From Sodalis praecaptivus (GTDB taxonomy: Bacteria; Pseudomonadota; Gammaproteobacteria; Enterobacterales; Enterobacteriaceae): DNA of 64,000 nt. The notes under the pieces were generated by a model, which saw only the letters and a program-made list of their open reading frames with translations, was not told where the DNA came from and did no database searches. The stretch lies in contig NZ_CP006569.1 in NCBI RefSeq assembly GCF_000517425.1, positions 2,108,001 through 2,172,000 on the forward strand, in the 5' to 3' direction. A program made the translations under genes and the position numbers. Below, piece by piece: positions 33,782 through 42,251 of this stretch; positions within the stretch are counted from its first letter, which is position 1; every line of letters begins with the position of its first letter.

Positions 33782-34217
33782 TGCACCGGGCGCCGTCCTG
33801 ACTGGCTTTGCCCGTCAGAGGGGCGAAAGTTGCCCTATCGGCGCCCGACCCACCGCTATATGAAGCAATAAAACCCCGCTCGGCGCCCGTCGCGCAAACC
33901 GTCACGCCTAAACACGTCAGGTTAGGCGCCCGACGGCATTGTGTCCGGGCGTTAGCTCTCTTCTCGGTGGGATCGGCACGCTCGGGGTCGGGCGTCAAAC
34001 CTGTCGGTGTAGGTGTCGGTAACTGACGCTTCTTCCGGGCGGCGTAGAGGTCTAGGTGCCTTTTGTGCCCGCTGTAAGACCTCTGTGTATCCGCACGCCA
34101 GGCGCAGCCTGAACCAGACGGCCAGGCGTGAGAAATGTCACCGCAACGGCGACTTTGGGAAGGGGGCGTTTATTGTGACGGCGTCACGCATGAGCTGGGT
34201 CCCCCTTATCGTTGGCG
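33782..34217. other. Intergenic region between convergent hemR and hemS
   Basis: A 436-base gap between two converging genes. No reading frame resembles a protein, and I saw no classical terminator hairpin. In related bacteria hemR, hemS and the hemTUV transporter form one operon; the gap may mark a rearrangement that removed hemTUV, but no remnant of those genes could be read. Confidence 0.4.
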
Positions 34218-35258
34218 TTAAGCGGCGCCGGCGTGCGCGCCATCGCCGCCGAGCTCGGCAACGTGTTCTCGCCATTGGCGTTGCTCGCTTTCCCCCTCGG
34301 TGCGCTGACCGTTAAACTGGGCAATCTGGGTTCCGTCGGCGGCAAAAAGTTCCAGACTGGTCACCAGGCCGTCGCGGGTGGGTTTACGCGTGACCCAGCT
34401 CTCTACGATAGCGTCTTCGCGCAGATGGAGGGTAAAGGTCGGGTTAAAGATATTCAGCCACTCCTCCATCGGCGCCTGTTTTTGCACCGGGCCGGTAAAG
34501 ACCTGTATGCAACTGCGATTGCCGACAAAAATCATGATTTCGTTACCGGCCGTCTCAAGCCGCGGTAATAGACTACGCAAGGCATGATTGTCCACTCGAT
34601 AGGCCAGGTCGCTCGGCACGGCGCGAAAAGCCTGCTGACGCGAGAGGCCATGACGTTTCAGTAGCCCAAAGAACTGATGCACATCGGTCATGCCTCGCCA
34701 TTCTTGTTCAATGCGCGCGCTGTCATGAGGAACGACGACGGCGGTGTCCGGCACGGGGCTGAGCTCAAGGGTTGGCGCAGGAGTGACCGTGTAACTTTCA
34801 ATTAAAGCCTCCCAAGCCGCCATCGCCGTGGCGGGGGTGGTGTAAATTTTCAGCGCCGAGTCACCCTGTCTATCGAACAGCTGAATACTCTGTCGTTCAC
34901 CCCGGGGCGTTTGTTCTTTCAGCGCGAACGCGCTTTGCCACTGCGCGGGGAAGAGGCGCAAATCGAGCCCGCGCGGATTAAGCACCAGACCGACATGGGG
35001 TTGCAGCTTCACATTCTGATAATGACCGACCTGTTCATGCACCGCGTATTCGTTTCGACTGATGGTTTTGGTTTCCCCCACGGCACCCAGGGCGGGCAGC
35101 AGCGTGGCAAAATCCGGCCGCAAAGCGCGGGCATCATGACCTACGCGCGCCAGGGTGAGCTCCGCTTCGCTTATTCCCGCCAGCGCGGCCAGATCGCGAG
35201 CATACTTGTGTGGATGTTGGGCCTTTAGGGCCAGATAATGTTGATAGCGATGTTCCAT
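34218..35258 (-). CDS. hemS: Hemin-degrading / heme-trafficking factor HemS
   Basis: A 346-residue cytoplasmic heme-binding protein of the HemS/ShuS/HmuS family (about 345), which accepts imported heme and mediates its use or breakdown. Its two homologous halves are visible: residues 1 to about 170, and from about 185 (WRGMTDVHQFFGLLKRHGLSRQQAFRAV). The C-terminus KPTRDGLVTSLELFAADGTQIAQF is typical. AGGGAA precedes the ATG at 35258; the frame opens 35 codons upstream without family likeness. A perfect Fur palindrome lies about 140 bases upstream. Confidence 0.93.
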   Translation of the reverse strand: MEHRYQHYLALKAQHPHKYARDLAALAGISEAELTLARVGHDARALRPDFATLLPALGAVGETKTISRNEYAVHEQVGHYQNVKLQPHVGLVLNPRGLDLRLFPAQWQSAFALKEQTPRGERQSIQLFDRQGDSALKIYTTPATAMAAWEALIESYTVTPAPTLELSPVPDTAVVVPHDSARIEQEWRGMTDVHQFFGLLKRHGLSRQQAFRAVPSDLAYRVDNHALRSLLPRLETAGNEIMIFVGNRSCIQVFTGPVQKQAPMEEWLNIFNPTFTLHLREDAIVESWVTRKPTRDGLVTSLELFAADGTQIAQFNGQRTEGESEQRQWREHVAELGGDGAHAGAA

Positions 35259-35397
35259 GCTTGGTTCCCTAAACTGTGTTGGAGCAAATAAGGTGAATGA
35301 CGTCAGGCTCTCTCCCTGCGACTCGCCGGCGTGAGCCCGCCTCGGACAGTCGCGGTGGCGCACCCGCGGCGCGGGAGTAAACCGTTTATTAAAATAG

Positions 35398-35416
35398 AAT
35401 GATAACGGTTATCATT
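35398..35416. promoter_or_regulatory. Fur box upstream of hemS
   Basis: AATGATAACGGTTATCATT is a perfect 9-1-9 palindrome matching the 7-1-7 Fur model closely (TGATAAC-G-GTTATCA), extended by a further TATCA. It lies 140 bases upstream of the hemS start codon, so iron-dependent repression of hemS is likely. Confidence 0.88.
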
Positions 35417-35759
35417 ATCACTGAAATGTATCGTAACAGCAATTATTTTACCAGGGCACTACCTGGTGTTTACGTCGCCTCCGCCGGCGCGGAATGAGGG
35501 ATTGCCCGGCAGTGGACGCGCTGCAATGCACGACGCCCCGGCAACGGACGTGTCTACATCACGCCCTGAGGGATGGAATGAGTCTATCTGCTCAACAGAT
35601 AAGCGCGCTATCAAGATCTGCGCGAAACCTTTGACGCAAAGAGAGTGCGGAGGCGAGGGCCAGATTCAAGCCCTGTAGCGGCGGCAGGCAGAAAGGCACG
35701 CAGAAAGACGGGTAGATAAGCGCGGCGCTGGCAAAGGAAAACAGCGTCCACACAAGCGA

Positions 35760-35876
35760 CATTAAGCCAGCGCGTGCGGGCACAGCTGACGACAGCGGCA
35801 TTAAGCTAGCGCGTGAGGGCATCACTGACGACAGCGGCATCAAGTTAGCGCGTGAGGGCATAATTGACGATAGCGG
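35760..35876. repeat. 39-bp tandem repeat, three copies
   Basis: Three adjacent units start at 35760, 35799 and 35838. Each follows the pattern CATTAAGCTAGCGCGTGAGG followed by GCATCACTGACGACAGCGG, with several substitutions. The period is a multiple of three. No gene is assigned to it. Confidence 0.9.
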
Positions 35877-35947
35877 CGGGAGGGGGTGGGGGCAAGCTGT
35901 GCTGTCTGCCAACAGCGGGAGCGGAATGTCCCTAACCTTATTACGGA

Positions 35948-36003
35948 AATGAGAAACATTCTCAACAAAATGCTTTACAAACGCTACTGATAACTATTAT
36001 CAT
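35948..36003 (+). promoter_or_regulatory. ryhB promoter with Fur sites
   Basis: TGATAACTATTATCA (35988-36002) matches the Fur 7-1-7 model at 13 of 14 positions and overlaps the likely -10 element TATCAT (35998-36003). A candidate -35, TTTACA, lies at 35974-35979 with 18-base spacing. A second Fur-like palindrome, TGAGAAACATTCTCA, is at 35950-35964. This is the arrangement expected for an iron-repressed sRNA promoter. Confidence 0.85.
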
Positions 36004-36009
36004 TCTTTT

Positions 36010-36103
36010 GCTCCTGATGATGAGGTTCACCTCAACAGATGGGCACGACATTGCTCACATTGCTTCCAGTATTATTTAGCCAGCAGGGTGCTGGCTTTTT
36101 TTT
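36010..36103 (+). ncRNA. ryhB: RyhB iron-regulated small RNA
   Basis: The segment from 36043 to 36077 is, apart from one base, the conserved core of E. coli RyhB (GCACGACATTGCTCACATTG, continuing CTTCCAGTATTATTTAGCC). It is followed by the RyhB terminator hairpin GCCAGCA-GGG-TGCTGGC and eight T. Counting the E. coli 5' arm back from the core puts the start at 36010, seven bases after the -10 element and just after a Fur box. The 5' arm differs from E. coli but still forms a hairpin (GAGGTTCACCTC). In E. coli, RyhB with Hfq represses mRNAs of iron-using proteins when iron is scarce. Confidence 0.95.
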
Positions 36104-36404
36104 GGGGCGCAGAGACCGGGCACTGGCGCGCCATGCGCTACCGGGCCGACGGCTTTTCTTCCGCAGCCCTTAAAGGTCATCGGTCCATTTTCCTTTACTC
36201 CTGTCGAAGCGCGTTATAACGCCTTCCGACGCCGCACGTTTTCACTCGGCTTGGCCAAGGCCGTCGCGGCGTGCTTTTTGCGCGGCTCGGCGAATGCCGC
36301 CGACCGCAGCGGCCGAGCCCTAGCGGCAGCGATCAATAACTCTTGTGCAGCCCTACGTCAGGTTAGCCCGCGGCGGCGTGCGGTCAGGTCTCTCGCTATT
36401 GCAC
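36104..36404. other. Gap between ryhB and the 847-residue ORF
   Basis: About 300 bases between two converging transcription units. I see no gene, RNA or repeat; two short plus-strand frames here have no recognisable similarity. Confidence 0.4.
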
Positions 36405-38948
36405 TCATTGTTGCTCGGGTGTGGCGGGTACCGCCAGCAAAGCGGTCTGGATCTCATCAAGGACGGTGAATGGAATCGTCGGTTGGTCGAGGCGGACATT
36501 ATTTTGCCACCGCGCCAACGCCGGTAGGAGATGATAATAGGCAACCAGGGTTGTAAAGGTTTCATTCAACGATTGCTGTTGATCGGCGCCGTAATAGCCA
36601 AAATAACTCGACGACAGAAATAACTCGTTAAAAATCGGCTTCCCGTACGCCAGGACGTTAGGTCCTGGATCGCCGTGATAGAGCTCGTCCAACCATTGTT
36701 GGTAGAGCGAAGACATATAGCGCGCAAAATAATCGCCGGCTCTTTCGTCCAGCAAAATGTAGTTCTGCACGTCTTTATTGACTATCGCGTGTTCCACCAG
36801 GCCGCTTGCCGCCGCCCACAGCGCGTGGAACCGCGGCGGCAAAGAGGGTAACGGCGCCTCCGCCGGCCCGAAACGGTGTAAAAAACGGTCCTTCAGCGCC
36901 TGTTTTAATGGCTGGATGGCGACCCTCCTTTGCAGCAACTCGGCTAAAGAATAGGGCCTATTGGCCGAGTGATGCGCAGAAGCAGCGATAACGTCCGCCG
37001 CCGTGGCGCCCGTGACGATAGACGCGGTGGGAAAGGTTTCTGCCAACGTTTGCTGAATCTGAGTTATCTGGCGCGCATAGCCTTCCATCACGCCGATATT
37101 GATTAAGACGCTATGCTGGGCCAATGCCGCCTTTGCCTCCGCCAGTCGACGCTGCACGTTTTCGAGTAAAATAGGCAGGGGAATCCCCTGTCCGCTGTCC
37201 CTCTCGAAAGCGATGTCGCGCAGCAGCGGATCAAAAAAATGCTGGTAAAACTCTTTCGTCATCGCCCGCGTTAGGACATCGTTCATCGCTAGCCAATGTT
37301 CATTGCCGATAAAGTTATCATAATGAATATGCGAATAATGCAGCATCAGGGGGGGGATCGCCTCGGTCCCGGTGGGCGCCGGCGGGTGCGCCGTACTGCT
37401 GGTTGGCGTTATTGTGCCAAACGTTGTGCCGGCCAGCGCGGTAGTGCCGGTGTGAAGCGGGTCAGGCGCCGCCGTCGCCGGGGTGATGGCCGCCTCCCGC
37501 GTGGCCCTGCCTCCCTTGTCTACCGGGACCGCCCAGTCTGGCGGCGATAGCGTCACCACGGCCGCCTTCACGCTCGTGGGCAACGCCGCTGACGCCACCG
37601 ACTTCGTTTCCGTCGCCACCTGCGTTGCCGCTGGCGACAGCGCCTTTGCTGATAGCGCCCCTTTCGCTGCTGCTTGCGCCTCCGATCCCGTCATCTCCGC
37701 TATAGCGCTGAGGGTCGGACGGCTGAGCGCCTCGTCGCTGGTCGGTGGATAATGCGCGGACGGCGGGCGGGCGGGTGTGCCGTGCCAAGCGGCCGCGACA
37801 TACTCGTGTAACACGCGTAGTGAATAGCCGCAGAACAGATAGCCCACCGCTGTCGCCGTGGCGATGCCGCAGGCGTGTCTGTCCTGCGACAAAAGACAAG
37901 TCGTAAGGGCGGTCGAGGTCGCCACCGTAGGCTGGATTTCCAAGCGGACGTACTCTTTGGCTTCACCCGATGTGGCGTAGTGAGAATCTAAGACAGCGGG
38001 CTGCGGGTGGGTTAAGGCATTAAGCTCACCGCCGCCCAGGAAATCCGAGGCGCGGATGATACGCTCGTCGGGGGCAAGCCCAAGGGGCGGGTCGGTGGGA
38101 CGGTGGGGGGACAGGTCGGGGGGCTGAGTTAACAGCCGCTTATCTCTGCTGGCGGCATGGCGACGGTTGCGCGGATTTTTCGGGTGGTGGTGCGCGCGGG
38201 ACGAAACCTTTGCGGCAGCGGCACCGTCCGGCGGGGCGGCGGGTTGACGGGAACTGTCCGCGTAAGATTGCACGGCAGGCGCGACGACAGATCGATGGGG
38301 CCTTTTCGCGGCAGGTGCACGGACTGGCTCGACGTCGGTGGTGTGGGGATGCAACGCGCCCGCATTCCTGGCTGACGCAATAGCCATTCTATTGGCGACG
38401 TCCGCCGCCGACGTGGTCTTTTGCTTGCGCGCGCGGTGGGCGGCATGGCGCCGCCGGTGGCGGGCCTCCTGCCTTGGCCCGTTTTGCCGCGTCTGCTGTC
38501 GCCCCAGGGGGAGATCCTGCGTGCTGTCCGGGTTGGCGGCAGCGCGTAGCGCTCGGCTCGTTTCATAACGCAATTCCGCCTCAGCCGTCAGGGAAGGCGA
38601 CCCCCCTTTAGCCGGCAAACCGCGCAGGCCGGTCATGCGGCTGTTCATCCCAGCGCAAGCGCCGGCAGCATCGACGGTGGCGTTACCGCAACCGCCCGCC
38701 GCCGGTAGAGGCTCTGCGGCCCGGCTGCCGGTATGCGCCGGCGGCCGGTCGGGCAGCGCGGTGACGGCGCCGATATGGGTGATAATGCCGATAAGGCTGA
38801 GATAACCCACGGCGCGCCTATATTTATCGGCGTCGCCGGGGCGCTGCGCAAGGTGATGTAATACCGTCTGCAATGGCGGTTCAATGCGCTGTTGGTGATG
38901 CTGAAACAGACCGGTGGTTCTACGATGATGTTGTAGCGATGCAGGCAT
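36405..38948 (-). CDS. Unrecognised 847-residue Ala/Pro-rich protein
   Basis: I do not recognise this protein. A strong GGGAGG ribosome site 8 bases before the ATG supports real translation. Residues 1-45 are His/Gln-rich; 45-66 form a hydrophobic, possibly membrane, segment (YLSLIGIITHIGAVTAL). Residues 75-330 are basic and rich in Ala, Pro and Arg, probably disordered. A second hydrophobic stretch with three Cys lies at 345-380. Residues 385-530 are again Ala/Pro/Thr-rich. From about 531 the composition becomes that of a folded, aromatic-rich domain (HYSHIHYDNFIGNEHWLAM, later AYGKPIFNELFLSSSYFGYY). It lies downstream of pspF and converges with ryhB. A host-directed or surface protein is conceivable but unsupported by any motif. 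Confidence 0.65.
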   Translation of the reverse strand: MPASLQHHRRTTGLFQHHQQRIEPPLQTVLHHLAQRPGDADKYRRAVGYLSLIGIITHIGAVTALPDRPPAHTGSRAAEPLPAAGGCGNATVDAAGACAGMNSRMTGLRGLPAKGGSPSLTAEAELRYETSRALRAAANPDSTQDLPLGRQQTRQNGPRQEARHRRRHAAHRARKQKTTSAADVANRMAIASARNAGALHPHTTDVEPVRAPAAKRPHRSVVAPAVQSYADSSRQPAAPPDGAAAAKVSSRAHHHPKNPRNRRHAASRDKRLLTQPPDLSPHRPTDPPLGLAPDERIIRASDFLGGGELNALTHPQPAVLDSHYATSGEAKEYVRLEIQPTVATSTALTTCLLSQDRHACGIATATAVGYLFCGYSLRVLHEYVAAAWHGTPARPPSAHYPPTSDEALSRPTLSAIAEMTGSEAQAAAKGALSAKALSPAATQVATETKSVASAALPTSVKAAVVTLSPPDWAVPVDKGGRATREAAITPATAAPDPLHTGTTALAGTTFGTITPTSSTAHPPAPTGTEAIPPLMLHYSHIHYDNFIGNEHWLAMNDVLTRAMTKEFYQHFFDPLLRDIAFERDSGQGIPLPILLENVQRRLAEAKAALAQHSVLINIGVMEGYARQITQIQQTLAETFPTASIVTGATAADVIAASAHHSANRPYSLAELLQRRVAIQPLKQALKDRFLHRFGPAEAPLPSLPPRFHALWAAASGLVEHAIVNKDVQNYILLDERAGDYFARYMSSLYQQWLDELYHGDPGPNVLAYGKPIFNELFLSSSYFGYYGADQQQSLNETFTTLVAYYHLLPALARWQNNVRLDQPTIPFTVLDEIQTALLAVPATPEQQ

Positions 38949-39197
38949 ATTTTACCCCTCCCTGGGTCAAAACCACTCATCGGCGCCGCGGCGGCTGGCG
39001 CTGCCGGCATTTAACGTGAAGGGGGTTATTGAACGCCGATGTTCCTGTTTGCGGCAGGCGCGCCGCGCTTGAGAAGAAAACCCCATTCAGCCTGGCGGAT
39101 TTTAGAAAGTGCGCCCGCCAGGTGCAATAGCGAACGGTTAAATAAGGCGTTAACAATATGATGTGGCGCAGGCGCTGTCGGCCGAGAACGCCCGCGG

Positions 39198-40187
39198 TCA
39201 GGGACGGGCTTTAATGCCGTGTTTTTTCATCATGCCGCGCAGTTGATGGTAGCTCAGGGCCAGCATGTCGGCGGCTTGGCGTTGTTGATAATGCGTGCGG
39301 GCCAGCGCCTCTTCGATCCAGCGCTTTTCCTGCTCTCGCAGCCAGTCGCGCAAATCTAGCGGCAGCGTAGGCGCGGAAGACGCTGTCGGCGAGACCGGCG
39401 GCGCCAGACGCACCGCCTCAAACGGGTTGATAATAATCTGGCTCAGGGGACGATCGCTACTGTCATGGCGATAAAGCGACCGCTCCACGACATTTTTCAA
39501 CTCGCGCACGTTGCCTGGCCAACCGTAGTCGAGCAGACTTCGCCGTGCTTCAGCGCTGAACCCTGGAAACAGCGGCTGTCCCAACTCGCGGCACATTTGA
39601 ATAGCGAAATGCTCGGCCATTACCATAATATCGTCCGGCCGCGCCCGCAGCGGCGGCAGGGCCACCACATCGAAGGCCAGCCTGTCGAGCAAATCGGCGC
39701 GAAAATCGCCGGCCAGCGCCAGCGCCGGCAGGTCGGCGTTGGTGGCGCAAACCAAGCGCACGTCCACCTGTAGCGGCTGACTGCCTCCGACGCGCTCCAG
39801 CTCGCCATACTCAATCACCCGCAGCAGCTTTTCCTGGACCATCATAGGGGCGTTAGCCAATTCATCCAAAAATAGGGTCCCCCCGTCGGCGCGCTCAAAT
39901 CGCCCCTGATGGCGTTTTTGCGCGCCGGTAAACGCGCCGGCCTCATGGCCGAACAGCTCTGAATCGAGCAGGTTCTCATTAAGCGCAGCGCAATTAAGCG
40001 AGATAAAAGGGCCTTGCCAGCGCGGCGACAGATAATGCAACCGCCGGGCGATGAGCTCTTTACCGGTGCCGCGTTCACCGATGACCAGCACGGGTTTTTG
40101 CAGCCGGGCCAAGCGCGATACCTGCTCGAGCACCTCCAGAAAGTCATTGGATTGGCCAAGCAGGGTGTCATGGGGGGATTCAGACAT
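39198..40187 (-). CDS. pspF: Phage shock operon activator PspF
   Basis: A 329-residue sigma-54 enhancer-binding protein without a receiver domain. Walker A GERGTGKE and the sigma-54-contacting GAFTGA loop (GHEAGAFTGAQKRH) are present, with the Fis-type HTH at the C-terminus (RQAADMLALSYHQLRGMMKKHGI). It activates pspA from upstream sites and is held inactive by PspA. It is divergent from pspABCD as in E. coli. The ATG at 40187 gives the family-length protein; an in-frame TTG lies five codons upstream. Confidence 0.97.
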   Translation of the reverse strand: MSESPHDTLLGQSNDFLEVLEQVSRLARLQKPVLVIGERGTGKELIARRLHYLSPRWQGPFISLNCAALNENLLDSELFGHEAGAFTGAQKRHQGRFERADGGTLFLDELANAPMMVQEKLLRVIEYGELERVGGSQPLQVDVRLVCATNADLPALALAGDFRADLLDRLAFDVVALPPLRARPDDIMVMAEHFAIQMCRELGQPLFPGFSAEARRSLLDYGWPGNVRELKNVVERSLYRHDSSDRPLSQIIINPFEAVRLAPPVSPTASSAPTLPLDLRDWLREQEKRWIEEALARTHYQQRQAADMLALSYHQLRGMMKKHGIKARP

Positions 40188-40294
40188 GGTAAATTTCGCC
40201 AACAGTTAGTGGATATCACCACTATACTCCAGGCGGATGAGAGATCAAATTTAAAAAGCGATATATTTCATAAGGATAGTTAGGTTGTCAATAT

Positions 40295-40310
40295 TGGCAC
40301 GAATATTGTA
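40295..40310 (+). promoter_or_regulatory. Sigma-54 promoter of pspA
   Basis: TGGCACGAATATTGTA matches the -24/-12 consensus TGGCACRNNNNTTGCW with one mismatch, 46 bases before the pspA start codon. The AT-rich 90 bases upstream, toward pspF, are where the PspF and IHF sites would lie. Confidence 0.93.
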
Positions 40311-40355
40311 TTAAAGTGCGAGACGTTTATTTGCGACATGAAGAGGAAGTGAATT

Positions 40356-41018
40356 ATGGGCATTTTTTCGCGCTTTACCGACATCGTCAACGCCAACATC
40401 AATGCACTGCTGGATAAGGCGGAAGACCCGGAAAAACTGGTGCGCCTGATGATTCAGGAGATGGAGGATACGCTGGTTGAGGTCCGTACCACCTCCGCGC
40501 AGGCGCTGGCGGAAAAGAAACAGCTGCTGCGCCGTATTGAACAGGCTGATAATCAACAGGCCGAGTGGCAAAGCAAAGCGGAACTGGCGCTGTCCAAAGA
40601 TAAAGAAGATCTGGCGCGCGCCGCGCTGATGGAAAAACAGCGTTTGGTCAAACTCGCCGCGGCACTGCGTCAGGACGTGGCGGTGATCGAAGAGACGTTG
40701 GTGCGGATGAAGCACGAAATCGGCGAGTTGGAAAACAAACTGGCTGAAACCCGCGCCCGTCAGCAGGCGCTGACGCTGCGCCACCAGGCCGCCTCGTCGT
40801 CCCGTGATGTTCGGCGCCAGCTCGACAGCGGGAAACTGGATCAGGCCCTGGCGCGTTTTGAACAATTTGAACGCCGGATTGATCAAATGGAAGCGGAAGC
40901 GGAAAGCGTCGGGTTCGGCAAACAAAAATCGTTGGATCAGCAGTTCGCCGAATTGAAGGCCGACGATGAGATTAATGAGCAGTTGGCGGCGCTAAAGAAC
41001 AAGCTGCACCAAGGCTGA
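40356..41018 (+). CDS. pspA: Phage shock protein A
   Basis: A 220-residue PspA/IM30 coiled-coil protein (E. coli 222). It begins [20 protein letters not shown], the amphipathic membrane-binding helix, followed by long Glu/Lys/Gln-rich helices. It binds stressed inner membrane as large oligomers and restrains PspF under normal conditions. A good AGGAAG ribosome site is present. It is the first gene of pspABCD under the sigma-54 promoter. Confidence 0.98.
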   Translation: MGIFSRFTDIVNANINALLDKAEDPEKLVRLMIQEMEDTLVEVRTTSAQALAEKKQLLRRIEQADNQQAEWQSKAELALSKDKEDLARAALMEKQRLVKLAAALRQDVAVIEETLVRMKHEIGELENKLAETRARQQALTLRHQAASSSRDVRRQLDSGKLDQALARFEQFERRIDQMEAEAESVGFGKQKSLDQQFAELKADDEINEQLAALKNKLHQG

Positions 41019-41098
41019 ATGCCGCGCCGCTTGGCAGCGGGCGCCCTGGCGCGCTCCGCCGCGGCGTTCGAGCTACAAAGACCACATAAGGAGAAATC

Positions 41099-41332
41099 AT
41101 GGATGCCCTGTTAGTCGTGCTGACCATACCGCTGACTATATTTATTTTATTCGTCGCGCCTGTCTGGTTGTGGCTGCACTATAACAGCCGTCGTCAACAG
41201 GGAAGCCGCCTGAGCCAACAAGATGCGCAGCGGTTGGCGCAGCTTACCCGCGACGCCGAGCGCATGCAGGCCCGTATCCAAGCGCTGGAAGATATTCTGG
41301 ACGCGGAACACCCCAATTGGAGGCAAGAATAA
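41099..41332 (+). CDS. pspB: Phage shock protein B
   Basis: A 77-residue inner-membrane protein with an N-terminal helix (residues 4-27) and a cytoplasmic coiled-coil tail (RLSQQDAQRLAQLTRDAERM, later ALEDILDAEHPNWR). With PspC it senses envelope stress and releases PspF from PspA. AAGGAG precedes the ATG. It sits 80 bases after pspA and directly before pspC. Confidence 0.96.
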   Translation: MDALLVVLTIPLTIFILFVAPVWLWLHYNSRRQQGSRLSQQDAQRLAQLTRDAERMQARIQALEDILDAEHPNWRQE

Positions 41333-41333
41333 G

Positions 41334-41690
41334 ATGACGGTAGATTTGAGCAAAAAGCTTTATCGACGCCCCGATGAGGGGATGATCCGCGGCGTTTGCG
41401 CCGGCATCGCCCACTATTTCGCCGTACCGACGCGGCTGGTGCGCGTTATTGTCGTGCTGTCGATGATTTTCGGCCTGTTTATGTTGACACTGTTGGCGTA
41501 TGGGATTTTGGCGTTTTGGTTAGAGCCGGCACCGCCGTCAGCCTATCAGGGACAGGACGGCCTGGCCCCCGGCCAGCAGTTGGATCGGACGGATGACCTG
41601 CTGTCAGAGAGTGAACGGCAGTTACGCCGCGTGGAACGGTATGTCACGTCGCCGGCTTTCAGCCTGCGTAACCGGTTTCGTCAGCTATGA
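41334..41690 (+). CDS. pspC: Phage shock protein C
   Basis: A 118-residue PspC-domain protein (E. coli 119). The conserved start LYRRPDEGMIRGVCAGIAHYF is followed by a membrane helix (about residues 40-62) and a periplasmic or cytoplasmic charged tail. It partners PspB in stress sensing. The open frame extends 37 codons upstream inside pspB; the ATG at 41334 with GGAGG before it is the family start. It overlaps pspD by 4 bases. Confidence 0.96.
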   Translation: MTVDLSKKLYRRPDEGMIRGVCAGIAHYFAVPTRLVRVIVVLSMIFGLFMLTLLAYGILAFWLEPAPPSAYQGQDGLAPGQQLDRTDDLLSESERQLRRVERYVTSPAFSLRNRFRQL

Positions 41691-41911
41691 TTGCGCTCGT
41701 CCGTTTTCTTCTGCTGGCGTTGTTGAGCCGTGTCCCCGCCGCCGTAAGCGCCCGGCTGCTGGCCCGTATATCCCGCCGCCCGCTGCGGCTGGCGCTGGGA
41801 TGGTTGCTGCAGCCGCTATTAACCCTGGCGGCCGGCCATCTGGCACGCTATGTCACGCCGGCCGCCGCCGGTCGTGGTACCGCCTCGGGCAGGCCGTTTC
41901 GCCGCCGTTGA
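41687..41911 (+). CDS. pspD: Phage shock protein D
   Basis: A 74-residue small membrane-associated protein. The overlap ATGA with pspC, operon position and length (E. coli 73) identify it, with the weak family signature RRPLRLALGWLLQPLLTLAA. Its role in the Psp response is not well defined. The C-terminus is more Gly/Arg-rich than in E. coli. Confidence 0.82.
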   Translation: MIALVRFLLLALLSRVPAAVSARLLARISRRPLRLALGWLLQPLLTLAAGHLARYVTPAAAGRGTASGRPFRRR

Positions 41912-42251
41912 GCATCGAGCGTCGCCGAGCGCGGTGACGCGGCTTGCGCCGGTCTCCCTAAAGCGCACCGTCCCTCCCTCCCACTGTCTTATCGATGCTA
42001 CTGGCGCAGGCGGCTGAGCCCTGAGGGAGACGCCACGCCTGGCGGACAGGCTGGCGCTGCACGCTGGCGTTCCCTGCAAAGCGGGGAGGGATGCGCTAAG
42101 CGGAAGCGGGCGCGCGTTGGGGCTAGCCTCGGCGCCGCGGGTTTCAAGGCGCGCAACGGCGGGCAAAAAAAGCGAACGGCATTGCGGTTTCCGCTACAAT
42201 AGCCGCACGCCGTGACGTGACGAAACAGCGAAGAGCAAAGGGAAACCGCCG
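41912..42251. other. pspD-ycjX intergenic region
   Basis: A 340-base gap with no supported gene. E. coli has pspE and the ycjM-W sugar cluster between the psp operon and ycjX; none is detectable here, an arrangement like that of Yersinia. The last 60 bases contain the presumed ycjX promoter. Confidence 0.45.

Larger units (their letters stand above)
35259..36009. other. Gene-poor region between hemS and ryhB
   Basis: A 751-base stretch with no gene I can support. It contains a Fur box for hemS, a short palindrome (ACCAGG at 35450, CCTGGT at 35462), a 39-bp tandem repeat (35760-35876) and the Fur sites and promoter of ryhB. A minus-strand frame at 35592-35912 runs through the repeat, giving 13-residue units, but starts at a TTG without a ribosome site and is not called. 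Confidence 0.45.

Noticed and set aside
33782-34217. A possible remnant of hemTUV between hemR and hemS
   Set aside because: No segment in any frame resembles a heme ABC transporter.
35592-35912. A minus-strand frame with 13-residue repeats and a hydrophobic stretch
   Set aside because: TTG start without a ribosome site and no homology; recorded as a DNA repeat instead.
37462-37899. Gly-rich and Arg-rich frames overlapping the 847-residue ORF
   Set aside because: Low-complexity frames caused by the Ala/Pro-rich coding strand; the main frame has the only strong ribosome site.
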